A DNA stretch of 64,000 nt from DATKQY01 sp035532475 (GCA_035532475.1 DATKQY010000059.1:56613-120612); one strand, 5' to 3'. Numbered from the stretch's first letter, positions 8,723-18,003 are shown. Program-made: numbers and translations. Notes: generated by a model from the sequence alone, not told the origin.

Positions 8723-10926
8723 CGCGCCGGCGCGTGTCCTTCGTCGTCGTCAACTGGCACGAGGAGGAGGCGACCGCGCGCTGCGTCAAGAGCATCCGGG
8801 CGCAGACGGCCCCGGTCGAGGCCGAGGTCATCGTCGTCGACAACGGGACGAGCGCGGCCTCACGTGCCGCCTTGGCGCGGATCGGCGACGTCCGGCTGGT
8901 CACGCACCGGGAGAACCGCGGGTTCGCCGGCGGGGCGAACTCGGGGGTGGCGCTCGCGAGCGGCGAGGTCGTGGCGATCGTGAACAACGACTGCGTGCTC
9001 GCCCCGGACTGGCTGGCGGAAGGCCTGGCGGTCCTCGCCGACGCGGGAGTCGGGATCGTCGGCGGGGCCGAGTACCGCTGGGACGAGGAGAACCCCGCCT
9101 TCAGCCTCGACAACGGGCTCCACTCGCGCACGCTCGTCGATCCCGAGCTCGGCTTCTCCCGCCGCCTCGCCGGGCCCGCCCCCTCCGGCGACGTCACCAC
9201 GCTCGACGGCAGCAACCTGCTCGTGCGGACGGCGCTGTTCCGCGAGCTCGGCGGGTTCGAGCCGTCGTTCTTCGCCTACTACGAGGACCTCGACCTGTGC
9301 GCCCGGTGCTGGGCGGTGGGGGCGCGCGTGCGCTTCTCGGCCGAGATGGCCGTGTGGCACCGGCGAAACCTGAGCTCGCAGCGCATCCCCTACCTGCGCA
9401 GGATGCTGTCCGACCGCAACCACATGCTGGCGGTGGCACGCCATTTCCCCGAAGCCGAGTGGGACCGGCTGGTCCGCCGCATCGCCTTGCAGTACGTGTA
9501 CTTCGCGCTGACCGGGCGCGAGGGCGCGTTCCGGGACCGACGGTCGAAGCCCTCCCTTTCCCCGACGGAGCGGCGCGCCCATGTTGTCGCGGGCCTCTGG
9601 GCCCTCACCCACCGCCGCCGCCTCCGGGCGTCCCGGTCCTCGCTGGTCGAGGCCGGCCAGCACGACGAGGGCTACCGCGAGCGGCTACGCCGCGACGACG
9701 CCCGGCGACCGGTGGACGCCACCGCTGGCGCCCGGACCGGCGCCGGTGCGCCGAGGTCCCGGGGGGGCCTCCCGCCGGCGCTCCCGGGCGCTCGGCGCGC
9801 CCCGCGCGTCGCCCTCGACGCGAGGTACCTGCGCCGCCCGGACGTCGGCATCTCCGTCTACCTGCGCTCGGCGATCGACGACCTGATCGGGGCGGGCTGG
9901 CGGGTGACGCTGCTCACCGACGACGAGGCCGACGCGCTCCGCCTGGGGTCGGCCTTCCCCCACGCCGAGGCGGTGGCGCTCGCCTGCCGCAGCGGGCTGG
10001 CCTTCGAGCAGGTGCAGGTCCTGCGCTACCTGCGGCGCCGCCGCCCCGATGTGTTCGTCGCCCCGGCGAACTGGGGCATCCCGCTCCTCTACGCCGGGCG
10101 GACCGTGCTCGTCGTGGTCGTCCACGACCTCATCCCGCTGCGCCGCCCGGCGATGTACCTCCTCGGCGACGTCTCCTGGTCGGCGAAGTACCTGGTCTCC
10201 TCGCTGATCGCGGCGCTCCGCGCGGACTGGGTGATCGCCAACTCCCGGGCCACCGCCGACGACGTGGCGAGGCTGTGGCGGCGCCGGCGCGTGCGGACCG
10301 TCTATCCGGCGATGCCGATGCCGGTGCCGGTGCCCGCCCCGCCGCCCGGCTCCGCCGGGGCGCGCCAGCCGTCGGGGGAGGGACCGCCACACGAGCCGGG
10401 CTACTTCGTCTACACCGGTGGCGCCGGGCCCCGCAAGAACCTTCCGGCGCTGTTCGGGGCGCTCGAGCAGCTGCGGCGCGCCGGGGACACCCGTCCCCTC
10501 CTCGTCACCGGCTCGGCCGGTGCGCTGATCACGTCGATGGCCGGTGCGCGCCTCGAACGCTCGGTCGTCGCCACCGGCAGCCTCCCCGTCGAGGAGCTCC
10601 GGCGGGTCGTCGCCGAGGCGGACGCCGTCGTCTACCCGTCGCTCCTCGAAGGCTTCGGGCTGCCCGTCGTCGAGGCGCTCGCCTCGGGGACGCCCGTCGT
10701 GTGCGCCCGGCTGCCCGCGTTCGTCGAGGTCGCCGGCGAGCTGCCCCACTACGTCGACGTGACCGATGCCGGAGCGCTCGCCCGCGCGATGCGCGAGGCG
10801 GCCGAGACGGCCGACCGCGGGGCGCTCCGACAGCTCGCCGCCTCGCGTTTCGCGGCCCTCGCGAGCCACCGGGAGGCCGCCGGCATCGTGCCGGCGCTCG
10901 AGGAGATCCTGTCGTGCCGGACATGA
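8719..10926 (+). CDS. GT2-GT4 fused bifunctional glycosyltransferase
   Basis: About 735 residues from a GTG that overlaps the previous stop (GTGA). Residues ~1-300 are a GT2 domain resembling rhamnosyltransferases: SFVVVNWHEEE, VIVVDNGT, NRGFAGGANSGV, VNNDCVLAPDW and FAYYEDLDLCAR. After an Arg/Gly/Pro-rich linker (~320-360) comes a GT4 domain: ALDARYLRRPDVGISVY, a VVHDLIPLR segment, YTGGAGPRKNLPALF and YPSLLEGFGLPVVEALASG. Both domains keep their catalytic motifs, so two consecutive sugar transfers by one chain are plausible. This is the second domain fusion in the same operon. Confidence 0.88.
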   Translation: MTRRRVSFVVVNWHEEEATARCVKSIRAQTAPVEAEVIVVDNGTSAASRAALARIGDVRLVTHRENRGFAGGANSGVALASGEVVAIVNNDCVLAPDWLAEGLAVLADAGVGIVGGAEYRWDEENPAFSLDNGLHSRTLVDPELGFSRRLAGPAPSGDVTTLDGSNLLVRTALFRELGGFEPSFFAYYEDLDLCARCWAVGARVRFSAEMAVWHRRNLSSQRIPYLRRMLSDRNHMLAVARHFPEAEWDRLVRRIALQYVYFALTGREGAFRDRRSKPSLSPTERRAHVVAGLWALTHRRRLRASRSSLVEAGQHDEGYRERLRRDDARRPVDATAGARTGAGAPRSRGGLPPALPGARRAPRVALDARYLRRPDVGISVYLRSAIDDLIGAGWRVTLLTDDEADALRLGSAFPHAEAVALACRSGLAFEQVQVLRYLRRRRPDVFVAPANWGIPLLYAGRTVLVVVVHDLIPLRRPAMYLLGDVSWSAKYLVSSLIAALRADWVIANSRATADDVARLWRRRRVRTVYPAMPMPVPVPAPPPGSAGARQPSGEGPPHEPGYFVYTGGAGPRKNLPALFGALEQLRRAGDTRPLLVTGSAGALITSMAGARLERSVVATGSLPVEELRRVVAEADAVVYPSLLEGFGLPVVEALASGTPVVCARLPAFVEVAGELPHYVDVTDAGALARAMREAAETADRGALRQLAASRFAALASHREAAGIVPALEEILSCRT

Positions 10927-12224
10927 GCGCCGGCCGCGCCCCGGCCGGCCCGGTGGCGCCGCCGCGCTCGGCCCGCAGCGGCGTGGCGCTTAGCGGGCCC
11001 AGCTCGCCGCGGCGGCGCGAGGGTGAGCCCTCCCCGAGCGTCTGCGTCCTCGAGGGCCACGCCTTCGCGAGCTGGGCCGCCGGGCACCGTGCGGGCGAGC
11101 ACGCGGGGGCCCTGCCCTTCGGCGTCGACGCCCTCGAGCGCGCCGGCTACTCGGTGGCGCACGCCGACGCGGTGTGGCGCGGCGGGCGCGCCCGGGCGTG
11201 GGCACGCGAGCGCAGCCGCCCCCTCGGCTACCAGCTGCGCGCCGACGGCGCCGTGGCCCAGGTCCTCACCTCGCTCGGGCCGCTCCGGCGAAGCGCCGCC
11301 TGCGTCAGCCTCTTCGAGGACCAGGGCCTCGCCTACTGCGGTCTCCGCCGGATCGCCGGCGCGCACCTGCCCCCGCTCGTCATGGTGTCGTGCTGGCTCG
11401 GCCAGCGGCTGGTCGACGGCGACGAGCGCCGCCGGCGCGCCTACCGCGTGCTCGCGCGCGAGGCGAGCCTCGTGACGGTGTTCTCGAGGAACCAGCTCCG
11501 CCTGCTCGCCGAGGCGCTCGAGCTGCCCGTCGAACGCCTCGTGGCGATCGACTTCGGTGTCGACACCGACTTCTACCGGCCAGGCCCGGCCGCCGCCGAG
11601 CCCTACGTGGCGGTCGTCGGCAAGGACGCCGGGCGTGACTGGCCCACCCTGCTCGCGGCGGCGTCGCTCACCCCGGCCGTGCGCTACGTGCTCGCCACGG
11701 ACCCGGCCCGGCTCGCCTCGCTCGCCGTCCCCTCGAACGTGACCGTCCTCGGCATGCTCGGCCATCGCGAGTACCGGGCGCTCGTCGGTGGTTCGATGTT
11801 CTCGGTCGTCCCGACGCGCGAGCTCGCCTATCCGACCGGCCAGAGCGTCCTGCTCGAGTCGCTCGCCTGCGGCCGGCCGGTGGTCGCCGCCCGCACCGGC
11901 GCCATGCAGGACTACCTCGTCGCCGAGGCCACCGCCGGCTACGACGTCGGCGACGCCGACGGCCTGGCGGTGGCGATCGGCGCGTTGGCGGGGGACGAGG
12001 AGCGGCGCCGCGCGATGTCCGCCGCGGCACGCCGGGCGGCGCTCGACCGCTTCGACAGCCGCATCATGTGGCGGAGGATCGGTGCCCTGATCGACCAGGT
12101 GCTCGACGACCCCGTGCTCGACGACCCAGTGCTCGACGACCCAGTGCTCGACGACCGGGCGCCGCCGACCGGCAGAACCGCGCGCGCTCGGGGGGAGCGT
12201 CGTGCGGGCGCCGCCCGTGGCTAG
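10923..12224 (+). CDS. Glycosyltransferase family 4 with VLDDP-repeat tail
   Basis: About 433 residues; ATG overlaps the preceding stop by 4 nt. A ~35-residue Pro/Arg-rich N-terminal extension precedes a GT-B fold: SRNQLRLLAEAL, FGVDTDFYRPG, VAVVGKDAGRDWPTLL, then VVPTRELAYPTGQSVLLESLACG as the donor-binding signature. The last ~35 residues are unusual: an acidic pentapeptide, VLDDP, is repeated four times and followed by an Arg-rich end. The tail overlaps the next coding start. Retaining transfer of a nucleotide sugar is expected; specificity unknown. Confidence 0.85.
   Translation: MSAGRAPAGPVAPPRSARSGVALSGPSSPRRREGEPSPSVCVLEGHAFASWAAGHRAGEHAGALPFGVDALERAGYSVAHADAVWRGGRARAWARERSRPLGYQLRADGAVAQVLTSLGPLRRSAACVSLFEDQGLAYCGLRRIAGAHLPPLVMVSCWLGQRLVDGDERRRRAYRVLAREASLVTVFSRNQLRLLAEALELPVERLVAIDFGVDTDFYRPGPAAAEPYVAVVGKDAGRDWPTLLAAASLTPAVRYVLATDPARLASLAVPSNVTVLGMLGHREYRALVGGSMFSVVPTRELAYPTGQSVLLESLACGRPVVAARTGAMQDYLVAEATAGYDVGDADGLAVAIGALAGDEERRRAMSAAARRAALDRFDSRIMWRRIGALIDQVLDDPVLDDPVLDDPVLDDRAPPTGRTARARGERRAGAARG
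12099..12156 (+). repeat. 15-bp tandem repeat, four copies, in frame
   Basis: Four near-identical 15-bp units (consensus GTGCTCGACGACCCM), the last slightly shortened, encode VLDDP four times at the C terminus of the GT4 enzyme. The copies differ at one base. An in-frame 15-mer can expand or contract without breaking the gene. Confidence 0.9.
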
Positions 12225-13374
12225 CGCGCCGGGCACGCCCGTGGCTAGCGCGCGCCCGAACTGCCTCGCGTTCTTCCTCCCCCAGTTCCACCCGGTGCCC
12301 GAAAACGACGCCTGGTGGGGAGCGGGCTTCACGGAGTGGCGCAACGTCACGAGGGCGCGTCCGCAGTTCCGGGGCCACTACCAGCCGCATCTCCCCGCGG
12401 AGCTCGGCTTCTACGACCTGCGCGTGCCCGAGGTGCGCGAGCAGCAGGCGGCGCTCGCCGCCGCGGCCGGGCTCGATCGCTTCGTCTACTACCACTACTG
12501 GTTCAACGGCAGGCGGCTGCTCGAGCGGCCGGTCGAGGAGATGCTGCGCAGCGGCCGACCCGACCTCCCGTTCTGCCTGGCCTGGGCGAACGAGAACTGG
12601 ACCCGCCGCTGGGACGGTGGCGCGCGCGAGCTGCTGATGGAGCAGCACTACTCGGCCGAGGACGACCTCGCGCACCTGCGAGCGCTCCGTCCCGCCCTCA
12701 CCGACGAGCGATACCTGACGCGTCAGGGCCGCCCGGTCCTGCTCGTCTACCGCAGCTCGCGCCTGCCGGACTCGGTCGCGACGGCGGAGCGGTGGCGGGC
12801 CGAGGCGGAGCGCTGGGGCCTGCCCGGGCTGTACCTGCTGCGGGTGGAGAGCTTCCCGACCGAGCACGGCGATCCCTGCCAGGCCGGCTTCGACGGCGCC
12901 GTGGAGTTCCAGCCGACCTGGTGGAGGCTGCCCACGGCGCCGTTGCGCTTCCGGCTGCGGCGGGGGCTACGGCGGCTCGGCGGGGTCGACTTCCCCCTGG
13001 TGGCCCGCTACGACGATCTCGTCGACGAGGCGCTCGCCCGCCCGGCTCCGACCTATCTGCGCTGGCCGGGAGTGACCCCCGGCTTCGACAACACGGCGCG
13101 GCTCGGACGCCGGGCGATGGTCCTGCTCGACCCGAGCCCGCCGAGCTACCGGCGCTGGCTCGAGAGCGCGCTCGACGAGAGCGAGCGGCTCGCCCGCCGG
13201 CTCGACGACGGCGCGCCCGGGCTCGTGTTCGTGAACGCCTGGAACGAGTGGGCGGAGGGGAATCACCTCGAGCCGGATCTCCGTGACGGGGCCGGCTTCA
13301 TCGAGGCGACGCGGGCGGCGGTCGACCGCCGCCCGGCGCGTCGCGACGCGAGCCCCGCGCGGCACCGACGGTGA
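12202..13374 (+). CDS. WbsX-like / GH99-like glycan biosynthesis protein
   Basis: About 390 residues. The GTG at 12202 has a GGGGGGAG Shine-Dalgarno 4-8 nt upstream and overlaps the previous gene by 23 nt; a GTG at 12241 is an alternative. FFLPQFHPVPENDAWWGAGFTEW, cut here as FLPQFHPVPEND and GFTEWRNV, plus YYHYWFNG, LAWANENWTRRW and NAWNEWAEGNHLEPD are hallmarks of the WbsX family, found in O-antigen and capsule loci and carrying a GH99-like (beta/alpha)8 fold. No signal peptide, so it probably acts in the cytoplasm. Last gene of the operon; its 3' end overlaps the opposing phosphoesterase gene by 77 nt. Confidence 0.88.
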   Translation: MRAPPVASAPGTPVASARPNCLAFFLPQFHPVPENDAWWGAGFTEWRNVTRARPQFRGHYQPHLPAELGFYDLRVPEVREQQAALAAAAGLDRFVYYHYWFNGRRLLERPVEEMLRSGRPDLPFCLAWANENWTRRWDGGARELLMEQHYSAEDDLAHLRALRPALTDERYLTRQGRPVLLVYRSSRLPDSVATAERWRAEAERWGLPGLYLLRVESFPTEHGDPCQAGFDGAVEFQPTWWRLPTAPLRFRLRRGLRRLGGVDFPLVARYDDLVDEALARPAPTYLRWPGVTPGFDNTARLGRRAMVLLDPSPPSYRRWLESALDESERLARRLDDGAPGLVFVNAWNEWAEGNHLEPDLRDGAGFIEATRAAVDRRPARRDASPARHRR

Positions 13375-14197
13375 CGACGGTGGCGCGCGACCGCCGCCGC
13401 CGGGGCCGCAGCGCCGGGTCGTCGCCCGAGCGGCGCAGCGCGTCGAGCGTGACCACGACGAACTGCTGGTCACCCGAGCCGCTCCGGTTCAGCACCTCGA
13501 CCCGGCAGGGATGCTCGCCCCCGACGTCGATCAGCGCGCTGACGCGCTCGTGGTAGTGACCGGAGATCCACCAGCGCGGCCGGAGGGCGCGCGCCAGGCC
13601 GGAGAGCCGCTCGCGGTGGGCGTTGCCCGGCCGCCAGCTCGTGTTGCGGCGCCGCAGCGGGACCTCGAGCGGGCAGTCGTGGGCGAGCACGACGTCGACC
13701 GGCGCGGCGGCGTAGCAGCGACCGAGCGCGGCCTCGCCCAGCACCTCAGCGGCCGACCAGTCGTGTGGACGGAACGCCGCGGGGGTCGACGCGCCACCGG
13801 CGGCGAGGAAGCGCAGGCCGGCGAGCTCGAAGACGTGGCCGTCCGGCAGGAGCTCCAAGGCGGGCGACGCCTCGACGGTCCCGTCGGCGGCCTGCGCCAG
13901 CTCGTCGAGGCGCGATGCGTCGTCGTGGTTGCCGCGGACGAAGCGCAGCCGTGCGCCGTGGTCGCGGGCGATCGCCGGCAGGCCGTCGAGGAAGGAGCGG
14001 GAGGCGGCGTCGTCGGGGCGGTACTCGAGGTCGCCGAGCAGCACCCACTCCGTGACGCCGAGCGCCCCGCCGCGACCGAGCACGCCCGACAGCGCGGCCG
14101 TGTCGCCGTGGACGTCGCCGACGAAGCCGAGCGCCGGCGGCAGGCCCGATCCGTCGCCCGGCGCCGGGGGCGGTCCGGCGGGAAGCACGACCGGCAC
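13298..14197 (-). CDS. Calcineurin-like metallophosphoesterase
   Basis: About 299 residues from the chosen GTG at 14197 (GGGG seven to nine nt upstream). The two-metal site is complete: GDVHGD, GDLEYR, RGNHDD, AHDCP and SGHYHERV, in the usual order. Substrate is unknown; relatives act on phosphoproteins, nucleotides or RNA. The Arg-rich C terminus (~45 residues) is encoded by DNA that also codes, on the other strand, for the end of the WbsX-like protein. Divergently transcribed from the 2H phosphoesterase gene, 113 nt apart. Confidence 0.85.
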   Translation of the reverse strand: MPVVLPAGPPPAPGDGSGLPPALGFVGDVHGDTAALSGVLGRGGALGVTEWVLLGDLEYRPDDAASRSFLDGLPAIARDHGARLRFVRGNHDDASRLDELAQAADGTVEASPALELLPDGHVFELAGLRFLAAGGASTPAAFRPHDWSAAEVLGEAALGRCYAAAPVDVVLAHDCPLEVPLRRRNTSWRPGNAHRERLSGLARALRPRWWISGHYHERVSALIDVGGEHPCRVEVLNRSGSGDQQFVVVTLDALRRSGDDPALRPRRRRSRATVVTVGAARGSRRDAPGGGRPPPASPR

Positions 14198-14310
14198 GGA
14201 CCCCGATCCTACCGGGGGCAGGTCGGCCCGGAGCGACGGGGGCCGGCCCGGCGAGGCCGCCCCGGCGAGGCGCGCCGGGGATCGCCCGTCCCTCCCCTGA
14301 CGGAGCCGGG

Positions 14311-14862
14311 GTGAACCCGCAGAGCACCCTCGTCGTCGCGGTGCCGGCGGCGGAGCCCGCCGTCTGGGCGGCGAGGCGGCGCTTCGACCCGACGAGCCGC
14401 ACCGGCATGCCGGCGCACGTGACCGTGCTCTACCCCTTCGCCGAGCCGGCCGGGATCGGTCCCGAGCTCTTCGGCACCCTCTTGGAGCTCTTCGCCGCGC
14501 ACCCGCCGTTCGGCTTCGCGCTCGCGGGCGTCGGGTGGTTCGGGGACCGGGTCGCCTTCCTCGGCCCCGAGCCCGCCGGGCCGTTCGAGGCGCTGACCGT
14601 GGCGGTCGCCGAGCGCTTCCCGGCATTCCCGCCCTACCGCGGCACCTACGAACGGGTCGTGCCCCACCTCACCATCGGCGCTCGCGCCCGGCCCCGGGCG
14701 CTCCGGCGCGCCGCCGCCCGCGTCGAGGCGCAGCTGCCGATCGAGGCGGTCGCGACCGAGGTGCAGCTGATGGTGTGCGGGCCGGGACGGCGCCCCTGGC
14801 GCGTCGTCCAGTCGTTCCCGCTCGGAGGGGCGGTGCCGGGCGGTGCACCGCCCGCCGGGTGA
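14311..14862 (+). CDS. 2'-5' RNA ligase / 2H phosphoesterase family protein
   Basis: About 183 residues from a GTG. Two H-x-T-x motifs, HVTVLYPF (residue ~32) and HLTIG (residue ~118), are the paired catalytic histidines of the 2H phosphoesterase superfamily, and the spacing is normal. Members hydrolyse or ligate 2',3'-cyclic phosphate or 2'-5' bonds in RNA or nucleotides; the bacterial substrate is generally unknown. Soluble, no signal. It sits beside, and divergent from, a metallophosphoesterase, so a shared role in phosphodiester turnover is possible but unproven. Confidence 0.85.
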   Translation: MNPQSTLVVAVPAAEPAVWAARRRFDPTSRTGMPAHVTVLYPFAEPAGIGPELFGTLLELFAAHPPFGFALAGVGWFGDRVAFLGPEPAGPFEALTVAVAERFPAFPPYRGTYERVVPHLTIGARARPRALRRAAARVEAQLPIEAVATEVQLMVCGPGRRPWRVVQSFPLGGAVPGGAPPAG

Positions 14863-15085
14863 GGGGCGCCCGCCGCCGTCTCGCGAGGCGCGGGCCGGGG
14901 CGGCGCCGGGCCCCGGGTTGTCGCGGACTCGCCTCTCCAGCCGACAGACGCACCGGAGCCACCTCGGCCCCGCGAGCCGCCGACCCCCGCGGCCGCGCCG
15001 GCCGGGACGGCGCGCTCGCCGTGCAGCATCACGCTACAAGCCGCTGCGCTCTGTACAGCCTCCGTGCGCAGGCGGCGGCGAGGCG

Positions 15086-15991
15086 TCAGGCGCCCGTGCT
15101 GCCCACCGGAACGTCCGTCGGCCGGCCGGCAAGTGCCTGAAGGTGCGGGAGCAGCGCCAGGAAGTCGAGGTCTCCGAGGCCCTCCTCGCAGGCCGCGGCC
15201 GCTAGCTGCTCGACGAGCGCGGCGAGCGGGAGCTGCAGCCCGGTTGCCGCCGCGGTGCCCGCGACGAGCTCGAGGTCCTTCAGCAGCATTGCGGTCGTGA
15301 ACGTCGCCTGGTAGCGGCGATCGAGGAGCGCCTGGCGCTTGTAGCCGACGAACGGTGAGGCGACCGCCGAGCGGCCGAGCACCTCGAGGGCGACGGCACG
15401 GTCGATGCCCGAGGCCTCGCAGAGCAGCACTGCCTCGGCCAAGGCCTCGGCGGTGGCCGCCAGCATCGCGTTCACAGCGAGCTTCATCGTGCGCGCCTGG
15501 TCGGCGTCGCCCACGTACAGCACGGTGGGGCCCACCAGCTCCAGGAGGGGCCGGGACGCCTCGAAGGCCGACCGCTCGCCCGAGACGATCAGTGTCAGGT
15601 TGCCCGCCGCGAGGACCTGTGGATTGCCGCTCACGGGACTTCGCAGGTAGGCCAGTCGGTGGCCGGACGCGGCCTCGGCGAGGCGAGCCGAGGCCGCGGG
15701 CGAGATCGTGCTCATCTCGAGGAGGAACGCCCCGGGAGGGGCGCTCGCTACCAGCCCGTGCTCGCCGAGACACACCTGTTGGACGGCCTCGTCGTCCGCC
15801 AGGAAGCTGCATACGGTGGTGGACGAGCTCCACACCGCTGCGAGCCGGTCGACCTGCTCCGCGCCCTCGGAGACCAGCGGGGCGGCGGCGGCCGGCGTCC
15901 GGTTCCAGACCACGACCTCGACGCCTTGGTCGAGCAGGCGGCGGACGAGGGCCGACCCCATCTTCCCGAGACCGACCACCGCGACGCGCAT
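15086..15991 (-). CDS. NAD(P)-binding 3-hydroxyisobutyrate dehydrogenase-type enzyme
   Basis: About 301 residues; ATG preceded by AGAGGGGGT. The N-terminal Rossmann motif VGLGKMGSALVRRLL binds NAD(P). PVSGNPQVLAAGNLTLIV is the substrate loop (usually PVSGG, here SGN), and the catalytic lysine lies in TMKLAVNAML. The all-helical C-terminal domain is normal in size. Family members oxidise or reduce beta-hydroxyacids. Last minus-strand gene of the catabolic block and separated from the O-demethylase gene by a strong hairpin, so it may be a separate transcript. Confidence 0.88.
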   Translation of the reverse strand: MRVAVVGLGKMGSALVRRLLDQGVEVVVWNRTPAAAAPLVSEGAEQVDRLAAVWSSSTTVCSFLADDEAVQQVCLGEHGLVASAPPGAFLLEMSTISPAASARLAEAASGHRLAYLRSPVSGNPQVLAAGNLTLIVSGERSAFEASRPLLELVGPTVLYVGDADQARTMKLAVNAMLAATAEALAEAVLLCEASGIDRAVALEVLGRSAVASPFVGYKRQALLDRRYQATFTTAMLLKDLELVAGTAAATGLQLPLAALVEQLAAAACEEGLGDLDFLALLPHLQALAGRPTDVPVGSTGA

Positions 15992-16132
15992 CCGACCCCC
16001 TCTGTTCCGGGACAGCGCACCATGCCAGGGCGAGCCAATGGTGTCAACCACCACAGAACGGCCGGGCGCCCCGGCCGCCTCGGCCGGTCGAGCCCGGTAC
16101 CGGCCCACCTTGCGCTCCGCCGAAGGGCGACG

Positions 16133-16168
16133 GCGAAGGAGGGGCCTCGAACGGGGCCCCTCCTTCGC
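16133..16168 (-). terminator. Strong hairpin after the O-demethylase gene
   Basis: GAAGGAGGGGCC (16135-16146) and its exact complement (16155-16166) enclose an 8-nt loop; two more pairs extend the stem to 14 bp. It lies ~95-125 nt past the O-demethylase stop and upstream of the dehydrogenase gene at 15991. There is no run of U, as is common for actinobacterial terminators. Could also be an mRNA-stabilising structure. Confidence 0.6.
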
Positions 16169-16259
16169 TGCGGGCTCGAGCTGCCCACACCCTCCTCGGG
16201 CGTCGGCGCCCTGCCCGGACTGAGGTGTCGCGCTGTGCCGTCGTGTGGCTGCGCCGGGC

Positions 16260-17678
16260 CTACTTCGCCTGGGCCGTTCGCCAGCCGCCCTGGTACTCGA
16301 GCCGAGCGGCGACCGAGTAGGGGACCGGGCTCACCACGACCCGCACCTCGATCTGCTTGTGGGGCTCGACGGCGGTCTTCTTGCTGCCGCCGTTGGGCTC
16401 GCCCCAGATCACCTTGAGCTCGGTCCCGACCTCGATCTCGGGATCGATCGTGGCGAGCGAGAGGGCTCGCCGCTCGTTGGCGCTGTAGCCGGTGAACAAC
16501 GAGAGGCCGACCGTCGTGCCGCCGGCGTCGACCACGGTGTCGAAGTTCGACGAGCCGTAGTTGGCGTTCGGGAGGTCGAAGAACTGATAGCCCTCGCTCT
16601 CGGTGTCGAGCAGCGAGGCGAAGACCGTCGAGAGATCGTCCGCATTCCATGCGAGCGTGACCTTCTTGCGCTGGGCAGCACCGTCGATCTGCTCGAGCGC
16701 GTCACGACCGATGAAGTCGTGGTCGAACTTCACGAACGAGCCGTAGCCGAGCTCCCAGGGGTTCAGGTAGTAGTCCTCGATGTCGCTCGACACGAAGCTA
16801 CCGGCGACGGCGTTCGTGGCCTCGTAGCTGTCGACACCGAGCCACTCCCGGTACGGGCGGAGCGCCTCTCCGGTGTAGATCGCCGGCAGCGGCGAGGGGA
16901 TCCAGCCCGACTCGAGGGTGTTGGAGGAGTAGGCCCGGGAGCCGACCGGCTCGAGGCCGAACTCGCGGCCCGCCTCCAAGACGGCGTTCCGGATCTTCTC
17001 GTAGGAGGCGTACGGACCCCAGATCTCGAGGCCAGGCGCACCCGCCATCCCGTGGCGGAGCGTGCGGACCCGCTCGCCGGCCACGTTCATGTAGCCCATG
17101 TGGAAGAACTTGACCTGGTCGACGGTCCCTCCGTTGACCTTCTCGATCACCTGCCAGGCGTTCGGTCCCTGGATCTGGAAGCGCCAGTACTTCCGGGTCA
17201 CCGCCTTGCCGTAGGGGCGAGAGGGCGAGCGTTCGTCCTTTTCGACCTCAAGGCTCTGGTAGCCGCCGGTTTCGGCCTGGAACAGGAGCCAGTTGGCAAC
17301 GGGCGCACGGCCGACGAAGACGTACTGGTCCTCGTCCTCGTGGAACAAGATGCCGTCGCCGATCACGTTGCCGGCGTGGGTCGTCGGCACGTACTGCTTC
17401 GCCCGGTTCACCGGGAAGTTGGCCACGCTGTTGATCCCGGTGTCGGAGATCAGCTTGATCGCGTCCGGCCCCCTCATGAACAGGTTCACCATGTGGTGGC
17501 TCTGGTCGAACAGCACCGCCGTATCGCGCCACGCCTTCTGCTCGCGTCGCCAGTTCGAGAACTCGGCGGGAACGACCGGGTAGATGTACGCACCGAGCTG
17601 TGAGTTGCGCAGCAGCTCGACGGTGTTCCCTGACTCGTCGAGAAGCTCTTGAAGGTTCTTTGCGCTCATCGATTCCAT
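16260..17678 (-). CDS. ligM: THF-dependent O-demethylase, LigM/DesA type
   Basis: About 472 residues, the length of LigM (vanillate/3-O-methylgallate O-demethylase) and DesA (syringate) from Sphingobium, and longer than GcvT or DmdA. LFDQSHHMVNLFMRGPDA, THAGNVIGDGILFHEDED and the C-terminal SANERRALSLATID are typical of the GcvT-like aminomethyltransferase fold used by these enzymes. They move the methyl of a methoxy group to tetrahydrofolate, giving a hydroxyl and 5-methyl-THF. A metF gene nine genes upstream in the same direction supports one-carbon recycling. The substrate here is unknown, as no ring-cleavage dioxygenase is in the window. Confidence 0.78.
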   Translation of the reverse strand: MESMSAKNLQELLDESGNTVELLRNSQLGAYIYPVVPAEFSNWRREQKAWRDTAVLFDQSHHMVNLFMRGPDAIKLISDTGINSVANFPVNRAKQYVPTTHAGNVIGDGILFHEDEDQYVFVGRAPVANWLLFQAETGGYQSLEVEKDERSPSRPYGKAVTRKYWRFQIQGPNAWQVIEKVNGGTVDQVKFFHMGYMNVAGERVRTLRHGMAGAPGLEIWGPYASYEKIRNAVLEAGREFGLEPVGSRAYSSNTLESGWIPSPLPAIYTGEALRPYREWLGVDSYEATNAVAGSFVSSDIEDYYLNPWELGYGSFVKFDHDFIGRDALEQIDGAAQRKKVTLAWNADDLSTVFASLLDTESEGYQFFDLPNANYGSSNFDTVVDAGGTTVGLSLFTGYSANERRALSLATIDPEIEVGTELKVIWGEPNGGSKKTAVEPHKQIEVRVVVSPVPYSVAARLEYQGGWRTAQAK

Positions 17679-18003
17679 GCCCTCTCTCGGATCTGTCCGC
17701 CTGTCATGAGGTCAACCGCTCTCGTGGCTCGACTGGGTCCCCCCATGGAACCGCGAGCAGGCTACAAGCCCGCCATCACCGCATCCAAGTTCTGACCGCC
17801 CGAGCCCAGCAGGCTGCGGCGAAGTGGGCGGGCGCCAGCCCGTCGAGGCGCTCGAGGTGTCCGCAGCGGTCGTCGGCCGGTCCGTGGACGACGCGGCGGT
17901 CCTCGCCGACGACTCGCGCGTGCGGCCAGCGGCGGTGCTCAGCCCGCCACGCCTCCGGCGACGAGGCGCCAGAGCGGGGCCGCCTGCCGGGCGGGCCGCC
18001 GTC
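17679..18003. other. Intergenic region upstream of the O-demethylase gene
   Basis: Some 325 nt between the SDR stop and the O-demethylase start, both minus strand. AGAGAGGG precedes the ATG. I see no convincing promoter hexamers, hairpin or open frame with protein-like composition; a promoter for the O-demethylase gene is possible. Confidence 0.4.

Noticed and set aside
15035..15060. Possible tRNA-like or attachment-site sequence near CTACAAGCC, also seen near 17760
   Set aside because: Only ~9 bases are shared, with no cloverleaf, integrase gene or flanking direct repeats.
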